A stretch of 64,000 bases of DNA from Commensalibacter melissae (GTDB lineage: Bacteria > Pseudomonadota > Alphaproteobacteria > Acetobacterales > Acetobacteraceae), in NCBI RefSeq assembly GCF_009734185.1, contig NZ_CP046393.1:1604501-1668500 (forward strand). Reading direction: 5' to 3'. The notes below the pieces were generated by a model. It had not been told where the DNA came from, did no database searches, and was given only the letters and a program-made list of their open reading frames with translations. Position 1 is the stretch's first letter; every line of letters begins with the position of its first letter. The translations under genes and the position numbers were made by a program. This document shows positions 23,119 to 33,400 of the stretch, in pieces.

Positions 23119-23146
23119 GGATATGGATAACCATATCCTTTTTTTA
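23119..23146 (+). terminator. intrinsic terminator of adhB
   Basis: GGATATGG (23119-23126) and CCATATCC (23131-23138) form a perfect 8-bp stem with an ATAA loop, followed by a run of seven T. It lies 26 bases after the adhB stop and is a textbook rho-independent terminator. Confidence 0.92.
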
Positions 23147-23178
23147 TCATCTATCTAATGTAAATTACTGAAAGATAT

Positions 23179-24750
23179 TTAAAAGTCTACACGACTTTTG
23201 AATCCGAGAAAGGCTGCGTTAGGAATATTTTTTTGTGCATTTGGATGAATCTCGTATTGAAAATCAGGTTGAAACATAACTCCATCATAAATATGAATTA
23301 AATAAGTAAGCTCTACCGTTATTTCTGCTGATTGTATTCCAGATGCTCCTGAAACAATATCCCCGATGGGAAAACCTGACATTATGTTATATCGTTGTGC
23401 CTTGCGTGCTTCCCGACTCATAATTTGATGAACAAATAGAACACCTATTCCATCCATAGGCCGTGATTTCCAAAATCCGGTATTGATAATGGCCGCCAGA
23501 AATTGATTTTGTCTTTGAAATGTTTTTGGATTACTGTGAACAAAACCAAGATATCCTATCAACCCGTCCAAATCACCCGGCCCATTTCGCTGAATCATCT
23601 GATCCAGTAAAACCCATTCCTCATCCCGTCCCCTTTTCCATTTCTGATCTATTCCATTAGCCGAAGTGATATGCCCCCCGTAAATGGAACGGCCCCAAAC
23701 AGGATAAGGTGATGTATCATAGGCAAATCCAATTTTATAATGTCCCGTTAATTCATGTTTTCCCCATTTTGGTTGATAGATCATTTCTATAGGAAATTCC
23801 CCACCGGCATCTTCACCTGTTCTAACCACAGCGGCCCAGCCTGCCCGATGGCCGGCCCTATTGCTATAAGCCGCCCGACTTACCTGATACATGCCTACAC
23901 GTATAAAATATTGAGGAGTGGCCTGAAACAGAATATTAATTCCCCATTCTGAATCCGGCCATGCTGAAAAACCTGCCGCCTGTCCACTTAAGGGTTTTGG
24001 ATTACCGCAAATTCCATTATTCATGAAATAACACTGAATAGGGCTGGTTGCAAAGCTTGCCCCGACATCCATCCTTCCAAAGGACATGATCATGCGATCT
24101 TCCAAAAGATGTTTATCCAGATACAGATTTACTAGTTTTGCAACAACATTCCCACCAGCACCATATAATTCCTGCACCTGTGTTATATTTTCCCCAAGCC
24201 CTGCACTCAGATTGCTTCCATAACGACCAATGACTGTCATATGTCCAACCAGACCATTCGTGATCCAGTTATCCCCAATCAATACTTCCCAATCAATATC
24301 TATATTTGCATCCACTGCACCTGTATTGGTTGATTTCTTTTGATGATATCCTGAAATATTTCCTGCAAATTCATTTTGGTTGTCAAAATTGATATTAATG
24401 CCCCGGTTATACAACCACGAATGCAATCCCCACCAATTTCCAAGCAAATGTTCCGGTTGGGGCAAATAGGGATTTGTTCTCTCTTTCTGCATTCTTTGGA
24501 TATCAATACGGTTACTTTCTGCACGACTAACAGCTGTTCTCCATCCACCACTACTACCAGCCGGAATCATGTGCCAATCCGTTAACTCATCATCATATTT
24601 TCGATTTTGTTCCAAAGAATCTGTTTGTGAATTTTGAGCATGAACAATTAAATTATTATTTTCTAATTGTATAAAAATAACAATTAAAGAAAAACATAAT
24701 AATTTAAATATTTTTGATAATAAAATATCTTTATTAAATATTTCTTTCAT
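23179..24750 (-). CDS. OprB-family carbohydrate-selective porin
   Basis: This 523-residue outer-membrane protein belongs to the OprB porin family, which lets sugars such as glucose cross the outer membrane. A hydrophobic signal sequence of about 38 residues ends near VHAQ. The family's N-terminal signature follows: LLGNWWGLHSWLYNRGI, then a glycine-rich beta-barrel with alternating aromatic residues. The segment FGRMDVGASFATSP is also typical. The C-terminus ends in Phe (KSRVDF), as expected for BAM-dependent insertion. The ATG is preceded by TGGGAAAAC. It converges on adhB. Acetic acid bacteria carry several OprB paralogues; which sugar this one prefers cannot be read. Confidence 0.9.
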   Translation of the reverse strand: MKEIFNKDILLSKIFKLLCFSLIVIFIQLENNNLIVHAQNSQTDSLEQNRKYDDELTDWHMIPAGSSGGWRTAVSRAESNRIDIQRMQKERTNPYLPQPEHLLGNWWGLHSWLYNRGININFDNQNEFAGNISGYHQKKSTNTGAVDANIDIDWEVLIGDNWITNGLVGHMTVIGRYGSNLSAGLGENITQVQELYGAGGNVVAKLVNLYLDKHLLEDRMIMSFGRMDVGASFATSPIQCYFMNNGICGNPKPLSGQAAGFSAWPDSEWGINILFQATPQYFIRVGMYQVSRAAYSNRAGHRAGWAAVVRTGEDAGGEFPIEMIYQPKWGKHELTGHYKIGFAYDTSPYPVWGRSIYGGHITSANGIDQKWKRGRDEEWVLLDQMIQRNGPGDLDGLIGYLGFVHSNPKTFQRQNQFLAAIINTGFWKSRPMDGIGVLFVHQIMSREARKAQRYNIMSGFPIGDIVSGASGIQSAEITVELTYLIHIYDGVMFQPDFQYEIHPNAQKNIPNAAFLGFKSRVDF

Positions 24751-24984
24751 GTTTTCCCATAATTTATTTATTTTTTATTACATTTAATAATAAATAAATA
24801 TTATTTTTCAATATAAAATACTTGGTATGTATTTTAATTTTAAATCAATGTATTTTATTTACAGCTAGTTTAATATTAATTCTTGTTTTTTTCACATTTC
24901 ATATTTAGAATTTAATAATAAATATTTTAAATTTATGAATTCTAACGGTAAATTTTCACTATAAATCAAATATCATCACTAAAT

Positions 24985-25890
24985 ATGTCAAACAGAATAT
25001 GTCTTTTTGCCTCTTATAATTTAACAGATGAACTTCTTCCCGACACAAAACATTTTTTAAGGCAACTTTATTTATGCGGATGGGAAACACATTTAGCCCT
25101 TTCCGGGAAAGAAAAAATTTCAAAGGATATACACGATTTTTGCCAAAAACATTTAATAACACCCCATTCTCGTCCTAATCAGGGACTGGATTTTGGAGCA
25201 TGGCAAGATTTAATAATAAAAAAAGTTACCGATCATGCTGATTATATCCTACTAACTAATGACAGCATTTTTGGCCCCATATATCCCCTACAGCCTGTTT
25301 TTAAAAAAATGTTTACCAAAAACTTGGATATATGGGGGATGGTTGATAGTTTTGAAGTGAACTGGCATTTCCAATCATGGTTTCTGTGTTTTAACCATAC
25401 CACATTTTTTAATCCAGCAATTCAAGACTTATTTATGCAACCATTCAAACAAATGGACAGACAGGCCATTATCCAGCAAGGTGAATTAAAGCTAGGACGC
25501 ATTTTGCAATCAAATCCGGAAATTAAATGCAAGGCAGCCTGGTCACCAACAAAAACAAGACTTTTTAGAAATAAAAAAAACGTCAATCCCATGCACCTGG
25601 ATTGGTATACTATCCTGCATTCTGATAACGTCCCTTTTATTAAAAAAGAGCTCATCCGTGATAATCACTTTGGAATTTTCTGGCTGGACTATTACCGTAC
25701 ACTTCTGAAACACAATCAATTTTTCAAATTAAACTATATTGACACCTATTTAAACGACCATATTAACCGACCGATGATCCCCCATACCGTATGGTGGAAA
25801 CGGTTGAAATATCTTGCCATAACTTATGATACAAAACTTGCCTGGACATATTTCATAAAACAGGGTGTTTCTTGTTCTCCGCCACTTTAA
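24985..25890 (+). CDS. RgpF-like rhamnan-synthesis family protein
   Basis: The 301-residue product matches the RgpF (rhamnan synthesis protein F) family, glycosyltransferase-like proteins of polysaccharide clusters. The signature NQGLDFGAWQD (residues 65-75) is followed by ADYILLTNDSIFGP (85-98). The C-terminal part, with HLDWYTILHS and several aromatic residues, is less conserved. No signal peptide or membrane segment is visible, so it probably acts in the cytoplasm. Its last 38 bases overlap the 3' end of the convergent 25853-28537 gene. Upstream sequence is very AT-rich and no ribosome binding site is clear. Substrate unknown. Confidence 0.75.
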   Translation: MSNRICLFASYNLTDELLPDTKHFLRQLYLCGWETHLALSGKEKISKDIHDFCQKHLITPHSRPNQGLDFGAWQDLIIKKVTDHADYILLTNDSIFGPIYPLQPVFKKMFTKNLDIWGMVDSFEVNWHFQSWFLCFNHTTFFNPAIQDLFMQPFKQMDRQAIIQQGELKLGRILQSNPEIKCKAAWSPTKTRLFRNKKNVNPMHLDWYTILHSDNVPFIKKELIRDNHFGIFWLDYYRTLLKHNQFFKLNYIDTYLNDHINRPMIPHTVWWKRLKYLAITYDTKLAWTYFIKQGVSCSPPL

Positions 25891-28537
25891 CACTGTTATA
25901 GATTTCAAATAATTCATCAGCCTGTTGTTCATAAGTCATAATATGATCCTTATATGGATTAAGATAGGCATCCAAAAAGGATGGTTGTTTCAGAAATCCT
26001 TCAATAACCTTTTTTAATTCTTCCGAACCATCATATAATGAAATATAGGTACCATTTATACCATCTATAACATCCTCTGACTGACCACCAGGATGGGTAC
26101 ACACAACCCAAACATCTCGTAGCAAAGCTTCCCTGACTGTCAGCCCATAGCTTTCTTTCCATTGGGAAGGAAAAAGCAATATATCTATTTCATTAAAGAA
26201 ATCATCCTTTGAATTTTCATCATAGGGTGGAATAATGATAACCTTATCCTGCCCCTTCCAGGAATCTATATCAAATGATGAATATCCAAGATTGCTTTTG
26301 CTATCTACAATCGTCAATTTCCAGTTTTCATGTTTTAATGATGTAAATACGTCAAAAATGAGATTATAGCCTTTTATTATCTCATTTCCGGCAACGAAAC
26401 CAAACCTCAAGACAGAACCTGCCATACGCTTTTTACGCAATTTTCTTGGACGGGAAACTCCGTTACGATTTACTATAATTTTATCGGGATCAACATCATT
26501 CACTATATAAAGCTGACGATGTGTTTCACTTGGACTTAATAATAACGAGGCTCCTTCGAGTGATTTTTTCATCATTTTCATTCGTTCTCTTAAATAGAAA
26601 ACCTGGGGTTCACATGCCTGACAAATATTCAGGTCTATTTTTTCCTGAAAACAATATTTATGATTATTTTTGACCATAAATGTACGGTCACAAAGCCACC
26701 ACGTGTCATGAAGAGTAATAATATAAGGAATATCTTTCAGTTGACATGAAGCAATCAAATGCAGTCCAAGATTTTGAATTGCATGAAAATGTACAATATC
26801 TGGTTGAACAGCCTGTAAAACCATTTCAAATGGATCCACAATTTCTGTATTATTGAATTCTTCCGATGGATATGATTGCGGTGAAATCTCTACTGAATAG
26901 ACCAAGAATCCATTATCACAATAACGCCTTAATCCTTTATGTTGTGAAAAAGGTCGGGAGGTAAAAATTGTTATTTCAGTATTATCTTTTTTTTGTATCC
27001 GACGGGACATTTCCTCTGCAACCATGGTGGCACCACCGTAAGAATATGGTGCATAATAAAGATTAACCACCAAAATCTTTAATTTATCCCTGACTTGTTT
27101 ATTCGGTATTCCAAAAATAGGTTCAACCTGTTTTTTTAAAATTGTATCGGGAGAATAATCCTTTAAGACATCATAATAAGCCTGTCGTCCTAAACGTTGA
27201 CGTAACTGGGAGTTCCCTGCCAGTAAACATATTTTTTCCTTCCATTCAGATGTCGAATTAGCAATAAAGCCATTTTCACCATCCCGAATTATTTCTTTGA
27301 AATTTTTTCGGGGAGAACAAACAGAGACAATACCTAAAATGGATGCCTCTAAAAATTTAATATTGCTTTTGGCATCATTAAAGGCAATATCTTCCAACGG
27401 TGCTATAGCTATATCAGCATGTGCCAATAATTTCATGTATTGATCATAGGACCGAAAAGAAAAATAACAGACCTGATTTTTGAAATCCCCAAATTGATTT
27501 GGTAATTCAAGTTCCCCTATTATCCACAATCTTAATTTTTTTTCATGAATAAGTGCCGAAATAATTCCATCGGCCGCAATCAGAAAATCAGCATTATGAG
27601 TTTTAGTCCCTGATCCATAAAGAACAATTATTTCATCTTTTTTCTTAAGATCACCATCTATTTCCAATTTACGTGGATAAAGGTCTGAAGCAATTCGTAA
27701 AGTATTTTGATCCAAGGCATTTTCTATAACCTTAACTTCATAAACTCCAACCTGTCGTATATTTTGTGCCAAAGCGGATGTAGAAGCAATTGCATGATCA
27801 CAAGCCAATAACGCTTTACGGAATAATCCTGATCCAAAAAGTAATAAATCCAACTCCCCTTTGGGTAAATACTTCATAAACCCGCATTGTAAATATAATT
27901 TTTTGTCAAATATTAAATCATCAACTTCCCACCAGGTTTTTAAACCCAATCGTTTAGCCTCAGAAATCTGATCCAAAACATTTTGAAAAGCAGGAACCCT
28001 ATAAAAAATCACTTCTTTACAAATTTGTAAGACTGATAAAACCTCACTTTGATTTCTCCAGTCAACAATTCTGCATTGCCATCCCAGTTTTTCAAAATAT
28101 TCTTTTTTTTGCTGTACGCGATATTTATAGCATTGTGGTAACGTGACTTCCGCAACAATTAAAATTAAATGTGATTGATTAAACTGTTGGTTCTCAAAAA
28201 ATTTGTAATGAAAAATAAAATTATTTTTTTCATTTATTATAAATTGTCTACAATTAATTTTTTTAAAAATTTTTTCAAATATATTTACACAACGATCAAT
28301 TCCAAAATAAACGATCTTTATAAACTTTTTTACTGGAATAATATTTTCCAGCCGATCTATGACTTTCCTATAATATTCTATACGAGCATGTAAATTTGAA
28401 ATACGATTTTTATAATGCTGTAATTGAGCAATTTGTAAATTCAATATCCTGAAGGTTAAATGATATTCATCAATAAGCCGGTTTTTTTTTTTAATTTCAG
28501 CCTTTAGATATTCAATATCATTTTCTTTTTTATACAT
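25853..28537 (-). CDS. large protein with two glycosyltransferase domains and an N-terminal coiled coil
   Basis: This 894-residue protein starts with a charged coiled coil (about 1-65). A first GT-B-like region follows (about 125-470), with WWEVDDLIFD, VLYGSGTKTHNADF and DIAIAPLEDIAFNDAKSNIKFLEA. The second half is a GT4 domain (about 490-880), starting ILVVNLYYAPYSYGGATMVAEE and ending with FPSQWKESYGLTVREAL. The first region resembles the central domain of the 1029-residue protein at 30464-33553, so the two may be paralogues in part. Two active sites in one chain suggest stepwise addition of two sugars, or a polymerase. No signal peptide is visible. A double hairpin separates it from the RTX-like gene upstream on the same strand. 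Confidence 0.8.
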   Translation of the reverse strand: MYKKENDIEYLKAEIKKKNRLIDEYHLTFRILNLQIAQLQHYKNRISNLHARIEYYRKVIDRLENIIPVKKFIKIVYFGIDRCVNIFEKIFKKINCRQFIINEKNNFIFHYKFFENQQFNQSHLILIVAEVTLPQCYKYRVQQKKEYFEKLGWQCRIVDWRNQSEVLSVLQICKEVIFYRVPAFQNVLDQISEAKRLGLKTWWEVDDLIFDKKLYLQCGFMKYLPKGELDLLLFGSGLFRKALLACDHAIASTSALAQNIRQVGVYEVKVIENALDQNTLRIASDLYPRKLEIDGDLKKKDEIIVLYGSGTKTHNADFLIAADGIISALIHEKKLRLWIIGELELPNQFGDFKNQVCYFSFRSYDQYMKLLAHADIAIAPLEDIAFNDAKSNIKFLEASILGIVSVCSPRKNFKEIIRDGENGFIANSTSEWKEKICLLAGNSQLRQRLGRQAYYDVLKDYSPDTILKKQVEPIFGIPNKQVRDKLKILVVNLYYAPYSYGGATMVAEEMSRRIQKKDNTEITIFTSRPFSQHKGLRRYCDNGFLVYSVEISPQSYPSEEFNNTEIVDPFEMVLQAVQPDIVHFHAIQNLGLHLIASCQLKDIPYIITLHDTWWLCDRTFMVKNNHKYCFQEKIDLNICQACEPQVFYLRERMKMMKKSLEGASLLLSPSETHRQLYIVNDVDPDKIIVNRNGVSRPRKLRKKRMAGSVLRFGFVAGNEIIKGYNLIFDVFTSLKHENWKLTIVDSKSNLGYSSFDIDSWKGQDKVIIIPPYDENSKDDFFNEIDILLFPSQWKESYGLTVREALLRDVWVVCTHPGGQSEDVIDGINGTYISLYDGSEELKKVIEGFLKQPSFLDAYLNPYKDHIMTYEQQADELFEIYNSVKVAENKKHPVL

Positions 28538-28577
28538 AAATTACAACTGGCTAGTGAAAATAATGATCATTATAACA

Positions 28578-28612
28578 GAAAAGCTTACTATTTATAAAAT
28601 AGCAAGCTTTTC
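28578..28612 (-). terminator. strong hairpin between the RTX-like gene and the glycosyltransferase gene
   Basis: GAAAAGCTT and CTATTT pair with AAATAG and AAGCTTTTC: a 15-bp stem interrupted by one A-C mismatch, with an ATA loop. It lies just downstream of the first hairpin of the RTX-like gene and may act as a second terminator or an mRNA-processing site. Confidence 0.5.
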
Positions 28613-28613
28613 G

Positions 28614-28641
28614 AAAAGACCAAATATAGATTTAGTCTTTT
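28614..28641 (-). terminator. terminator-like hairpin at the RTX-like gene stop codon
   Basis: AAAAGAC and GTCTTTT form the outer stem, and AAAT and ATTT add inner pairs. On the minus strand the hairpin starts within the stop codon and ends in TTTT, so it could end the RTX-like transcript. On the plus strand it is followed by ATTTTTTT, so it may be bidirectional. Confidence 0.5.
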
Positions 28642-30184
28642 ATTTTTTTACTGGATCATTGATATAAGTAAACTGTGTTCCATTAAGATCCTTAACTGAA
28701 ACACCTTGCAGAATCAATTGATGGTTACCAAGATCAAGAACAGCATTTCCTTTATCATCCTGATGCGCATTCTGAAGAATACGATCAACATCACTTCTAT
28801 TAAATCCGTAGTTGAGGAATTCAACCATATTATTTTTGGATTTGGAGAAGTCAGTAATTAATGTCTTACCACCCTGATCTGTATCTTTAGTAAAGATAAA
28901 CAAGTTGTTACCTTCACCACCAGTCAATGTATTTGAGCCAACACCACCAACCAAAGTATCATTACCAGCACCACCAACACCGAGCAGTTGTGTTGTAGCA
29001 CCCTTGGTTGAATCAGAGTAAATCAAGAGATTCGAAGAAGATGTCGAACCATCCAATGTCTGGTTTCCACCACCACCAGCGACAAGTAGAACTGGATTGT
29101 TTGGATCATTAACATCTTTTGCTGTCAGGTGGAAGTTTAATCCATCCGCACCAAATATTTGAGTTTGTGTAGTTATATTCTGCCCACCAGTTAGGGTAAC
29201 ATTCGTATTGCCTGTACCATTGAAGAACTTGAAACTACCATTGATATTGAATGTATTGTTAACACCATGAATTACATCAAAATTATCCGTAGAAGCTGTA
29301 ATCGTGTTATTTTGACCACCCAAAAATTCGTTGCGGTTATGATTGTTATTATGGCCATCATTAGAAGCGGCATTAAATGTAACATTGCCTGCATTACCAC
29401 CAATAACGGTACTTCCACCCCCAACAGTGATAACGTTATTGCTACTTACATCATTGATAAGACTGTTGTCACCAATATTGATCAATGAATGACCGCCACG
29501 AATGGTAATAGAATTAAAACCACCATTAGGCGCGGTGATTGTATCCTGTCCATCCGAAGTAACCTGGTTATTACCTGTTCCCAAAGTTATCTTATTCTTG
29601 CCGGCACCCGCATTTATGACATTATTTCCTGAACCGGAGGCAATGGTATCATCTCCGTCACCAGTTGCTATTTGCCATCTACCACCCTCTTGATCGTTAC
29701 CGATAAAATTGATTGGATGATCCTTGGATCCGCCAGCAAATTGCCCACTTTCCTTGCCCGCCTTATAAGTGACTTGAGCATCAATCCCCGCCAATACACG
29801 AACGTACTGATTGGCGCTCATTGCTGAATTTACCGTTACGGGTTCATTTAGGAATCTAAAGTTATTTGCATCAAATTTATCATTGGCATCAAGTTTCTGT
29901 CCGTCCTTGATTAGCGTTCCAACGGTAATGAAATTAACGCCATCCTTAACGTTATAAACACCTCCGTTCCTGATAACGCCGTCAAATAAAAGATTTGATC
30001 GTGATGCTAATGGAGAAATATCATCCCCGTTATAAAAATTAGTAACATCAATATCTCTGTCAGTTTTATAATAATGACTTACAATATCATCTCTGATTTG
30101 ATTAGCCAGTGCTAAGGCCTGAGAACCATCTACAGTCACAGCTATAGAAGAATCTGAACCACCTGGAACCGTTATAATTGCCAT
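28640..30184 (-). CDS. RTX-like secreted repeat protein
   Basis: The 514-residue protein has the look of a type I secreted, RTX or S-layer-like surface protein. The N-terminal 150 residues (start MAIITVPGGS) are non-repetitive and lack a signal peptide. About 170-460 is a glycine, asparagine and aspartate-rich series of short beta repeats (GSGNNVINAGAG, GTGNNQVTSDG, GGAGNDTLVGG, GGEGNNLFIF), like calcium-binding nonapeptides but often degenerate. The C-terminal 45 residues are a non-repetitive cap that could carry a secretion signal. No type I secretion genes are in the window. It sits between two glycosyltransferase genes, so it might be glycosylated; that is inference. Function is otherwise unknown. 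Confidence 0.75.
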   Translation of the reverse strand: MAIITVPGGSDSSIAVTVDGSQALALANQIRDDIVSHYYKTDRDIDVTNFYNGDDISPLASRSNLLFDGVIRNGGVYNVKDGVNFITVGTLIKDGQKLDANDKFDANNFRFLNEPVTVNSAMSANQYVRVLAGIDAQVTYKAGKESGQFAGGSKDHPINFIGNDQEGGRWQIATGDGDDTIASGSGNNVINAGAGKNKITLGTGNNQVTSDGQDTITAPNGGFNSITIRGGHSLINIGDNSLINDVSSNNVITVGGGSTVIGGNAGNVTFNAASNDGHNNNHNRNEFLGGQNNTITASTDNFDVIHGVNNTFNINGSFKFFNGTGNTNVTLTGGQNITTQTQIFGADGLNFHLTAKDVNDPNNPVLLVAGGGGNQTLDGSTSSSNLLIYSDSTKGATTQLLGVGGAGNDTLVGGVGSNTLTGGEGNNLFIFTKDTDQGGKTLITDFSKSKNNMVEFLNYGFNRSDVDRILQNAHQDDKGNAVLDLGNHQLILQGVSVKDLNGTQFTYINDPVKK

Positions 30185-30463
30185 CTCTACTTTACTCTAA
30201 AATATCCAAATTATTATAATTTATCAAAATTAATTCTACTTTGTTAAAAAAGTAAAATATTACTTAAAAATTGTCAAATTTATTTTTTACTTGCAACATT
30301 GTATGTTGTAACAAAACACTAATGTTAAATCAAACTTAAAAACAAATCGTTTATTCAATTTTATGATAGGATTATGACCTTAAAATCATACTTTGTATAC
30401 TTCAAATATACAATATTATTATAACATAATTCATATAGTTAATCAATTCCAGGCTTATATATC

Positions 30464-33400
30464 ATGATAAAAAATCAACCTTTACAAGAAAAAGAGACGA
30501 GTTCATTAAAAGATCTCTTAAAAAACGATAATGAGAATCTGTTTTTTCATATTCCCTTTCTAAAAAATGAAATTCATCACCATTATTCTATTCTCGTATG
30601 GTTGATAACAAACCTAAAACCAAAAAAAATTGCAATATTTGATAATGATATTGAAAGAATCATTCATAAGAATATATGCGAAATTATTGATAGTTTTGAA
30701 CTATCCAGTCAATGTTTCAGTGAAAAACAAAAGAAAGAAAGCCCCTATTCATATCCGAACACCTTGCTACCCATCAAACCTGATATTTCCGATTACGATT
30801 GTATTTTCATCAACAGTCTGAACCAATCCCTTAAAAAAGCACCCATTATAAATTCGCTATATGAAAAACTTCCTGAGAATACCACGATTGTTATTGATAA
30901 TATCTTTAGCGATCATTCAATTGCCAAGGAAAACTCCTCGATCATAACAGCATGGCAGACACAATATCCCCATTTTGATTTTTATCATTATTCTGGACTG
31001 ACCATTCTCTACACTGGTACAGCGGTTCCTTTTTCGTTAAAAAATCTCTTTGACCTCAGTTACTCACCTGTTCTGGCACAACGATTCCAAAAAAAATGTG
31101 CTTTTTTTGACCAATATTGGTCGATGTATAACTCATTGGATAAAAAAAACGAAGCATCAACGCCATCTCTATTTCTGGAATCAAAAATTGAACAAAATTT
31201 ATTGGGCAGAAAACTTCAATATTCTGAAAAGGAAATTGCAAATCAAACCCAAAAAATCAGGGAAAAAAACAAGATATTAAAAGATTTAACCAATCAGGTT
31301 GCCAAAAATGGATGTAATAAAAAATTAATATCTATTAAAAATTTATATCCAAAAAGTATATCGGAAATAATCTATAGACAATTAAAAAGAAAAACTCCTG
31401 TATTCGTCAAAAAATATATCAAAAACAAAATAAAAATGTATATAGATGCTCCTAATTTTATAAATGTAATTAAAAGAAAATTTTATAAAGAAGATAACAT
31501 TATCGGAAATTCCCCTCAAAGTTCTAATTCTTTACATTCAATGGATAGCCTGAATTACTTTGCCAGGCCTGATTACAATTCCTATAATCCCATAAGAAAA
31601 ATTCTTTTTGTTGCTGGAGAACCCGATACACCGGGTGTAATTTATCGTTGTTATCGTAATGCCAAAGCTTGCATTATGGCCGGTCATGAAGCTAAGGTTT
31701 CAAACGCAGCTGATGTTAGCGTTAACGATATACAATGGGCTGATATCATCATTTTATGGCGTGTTGAGTTTAGCGGTCACATTGATGGAATTCTGAAACT
31801 AAGCAAGGAATATAATAAATTAACCGCCTTTGATGTCGACGATATTGTCTTTAAACCCCATTTTGCCCATATTGAGATCATAGATGGTATACGTACCATT
31901 GGTACAACCGAGGCAAAAACGGCCCATACATTTCACAACATGCGTCAAACCCTCATGCGTTCAGACTTTGCGATTGCAACTACAAAGGAAATGCGTGAAC
32001 ATATGGCGCAGGAACTTATTCCTAGACATGCCGGCCCATTAGTATATACCCTACCCAATATTTTTGATGATGAATGCGTAAAATTATCACGATTTGCCGC
32101 CCGTATTGTTCAAGCAACAAAAAATGATGATTACATCCGGATTGGCTATGCAAGCGGCACCCGAACACATCAGCGTGATTTTGCCCTTGTCATACCTGCA
32201 CTCATTTCAATTTTTCAACAACGTTCCAATGTACGCCTTGTTTTATTCAGGGAACCCATAAATCACCGTCCCATTTTGCATATGAATGAATTTCCAGAAC
32301 TGAAAAATTATGAAAATTTCATCGAGTGGCGCGATACCGTACCCCTGGAAAAACTTCCCCAAGAGTTGGCAAGATTTGATATCTCAATTGCCCCATTGGA
32401 AATTGACAATGTTTTCTGCAATGCAAAAAGTGAGCTTAAATATTTTGAAGCTGCATTGGCAAATGTCTGTTCAATCGTTTCACCAACCCAACCATTGAAA
32501 CGATGCATTCAACACGGTGTTACTGGATATCTGGCATCTACCGCGAAAGAATGGGAAGAATATTTACTATCGCTTATTGACAATAAAACACTTAGAAAAG
32601 AAATGGCGCAAAATGCATATCATGCCGTTTTATGGAATTTCAGTTTGCAACGTCAATCCAAACTTTGCGATACAATGCTTTTAAGTTTGGTTAATGAAAA
32701 AGGCGCAGCACAGGCAGCGGAAACTATTATTTCACGCAAAAACTATAACCTTCGCAATTTACCCGTCATTCCACACAGCAACATTCTTTTTGAACATGAT
32801 AACTTGCGGGAATCTGAGGTAACGGTTGTCATTACTTCCTATAACTATGAGCAATATATACTGGAGGCACTCGAGTCCGTTTTTATTCAGACATTAAAGG
32901 ATATTGATTTGATTATTGTTGATGATGGTTCGTCTGACGAATCAATCACCCTAATTCTTGAATGGTCAATAAATCACAAGCATCGATTCAATCGATTGCA
33001 AATCCATCAATCAGTAAATAATGTCGGTTTGGGAGGCGCACGAAATATTGGTATTGCAGCCAGTGAAACACTGTATTCCATGCAATTGGATGCGGATAAT
33101 CGTTTAATGCCTGACACATGCGAAAAATTATTACAGGCCATACAGAATACGAATATTGGTTATGCCTATCCAGAAATACAGCATTTTGGCGCAGGAGAGG
33201 CCATTGGAGGGCACGTTCCCTTTAATCCCCTACGCCTCACCGTTGGAAACTATATTGACGCAATGGTTCTTATTGCCAAATGGGCCTGGGCTGCAGCTGG
33301 TGGATTTTATGTAAAACGGGATGCAATGGGGTGGGAGGATTTTGATATGTGGTGCTCCCTTGCTGAAATGGGTATCAGCGGAAAACAGGTAACCAATACT

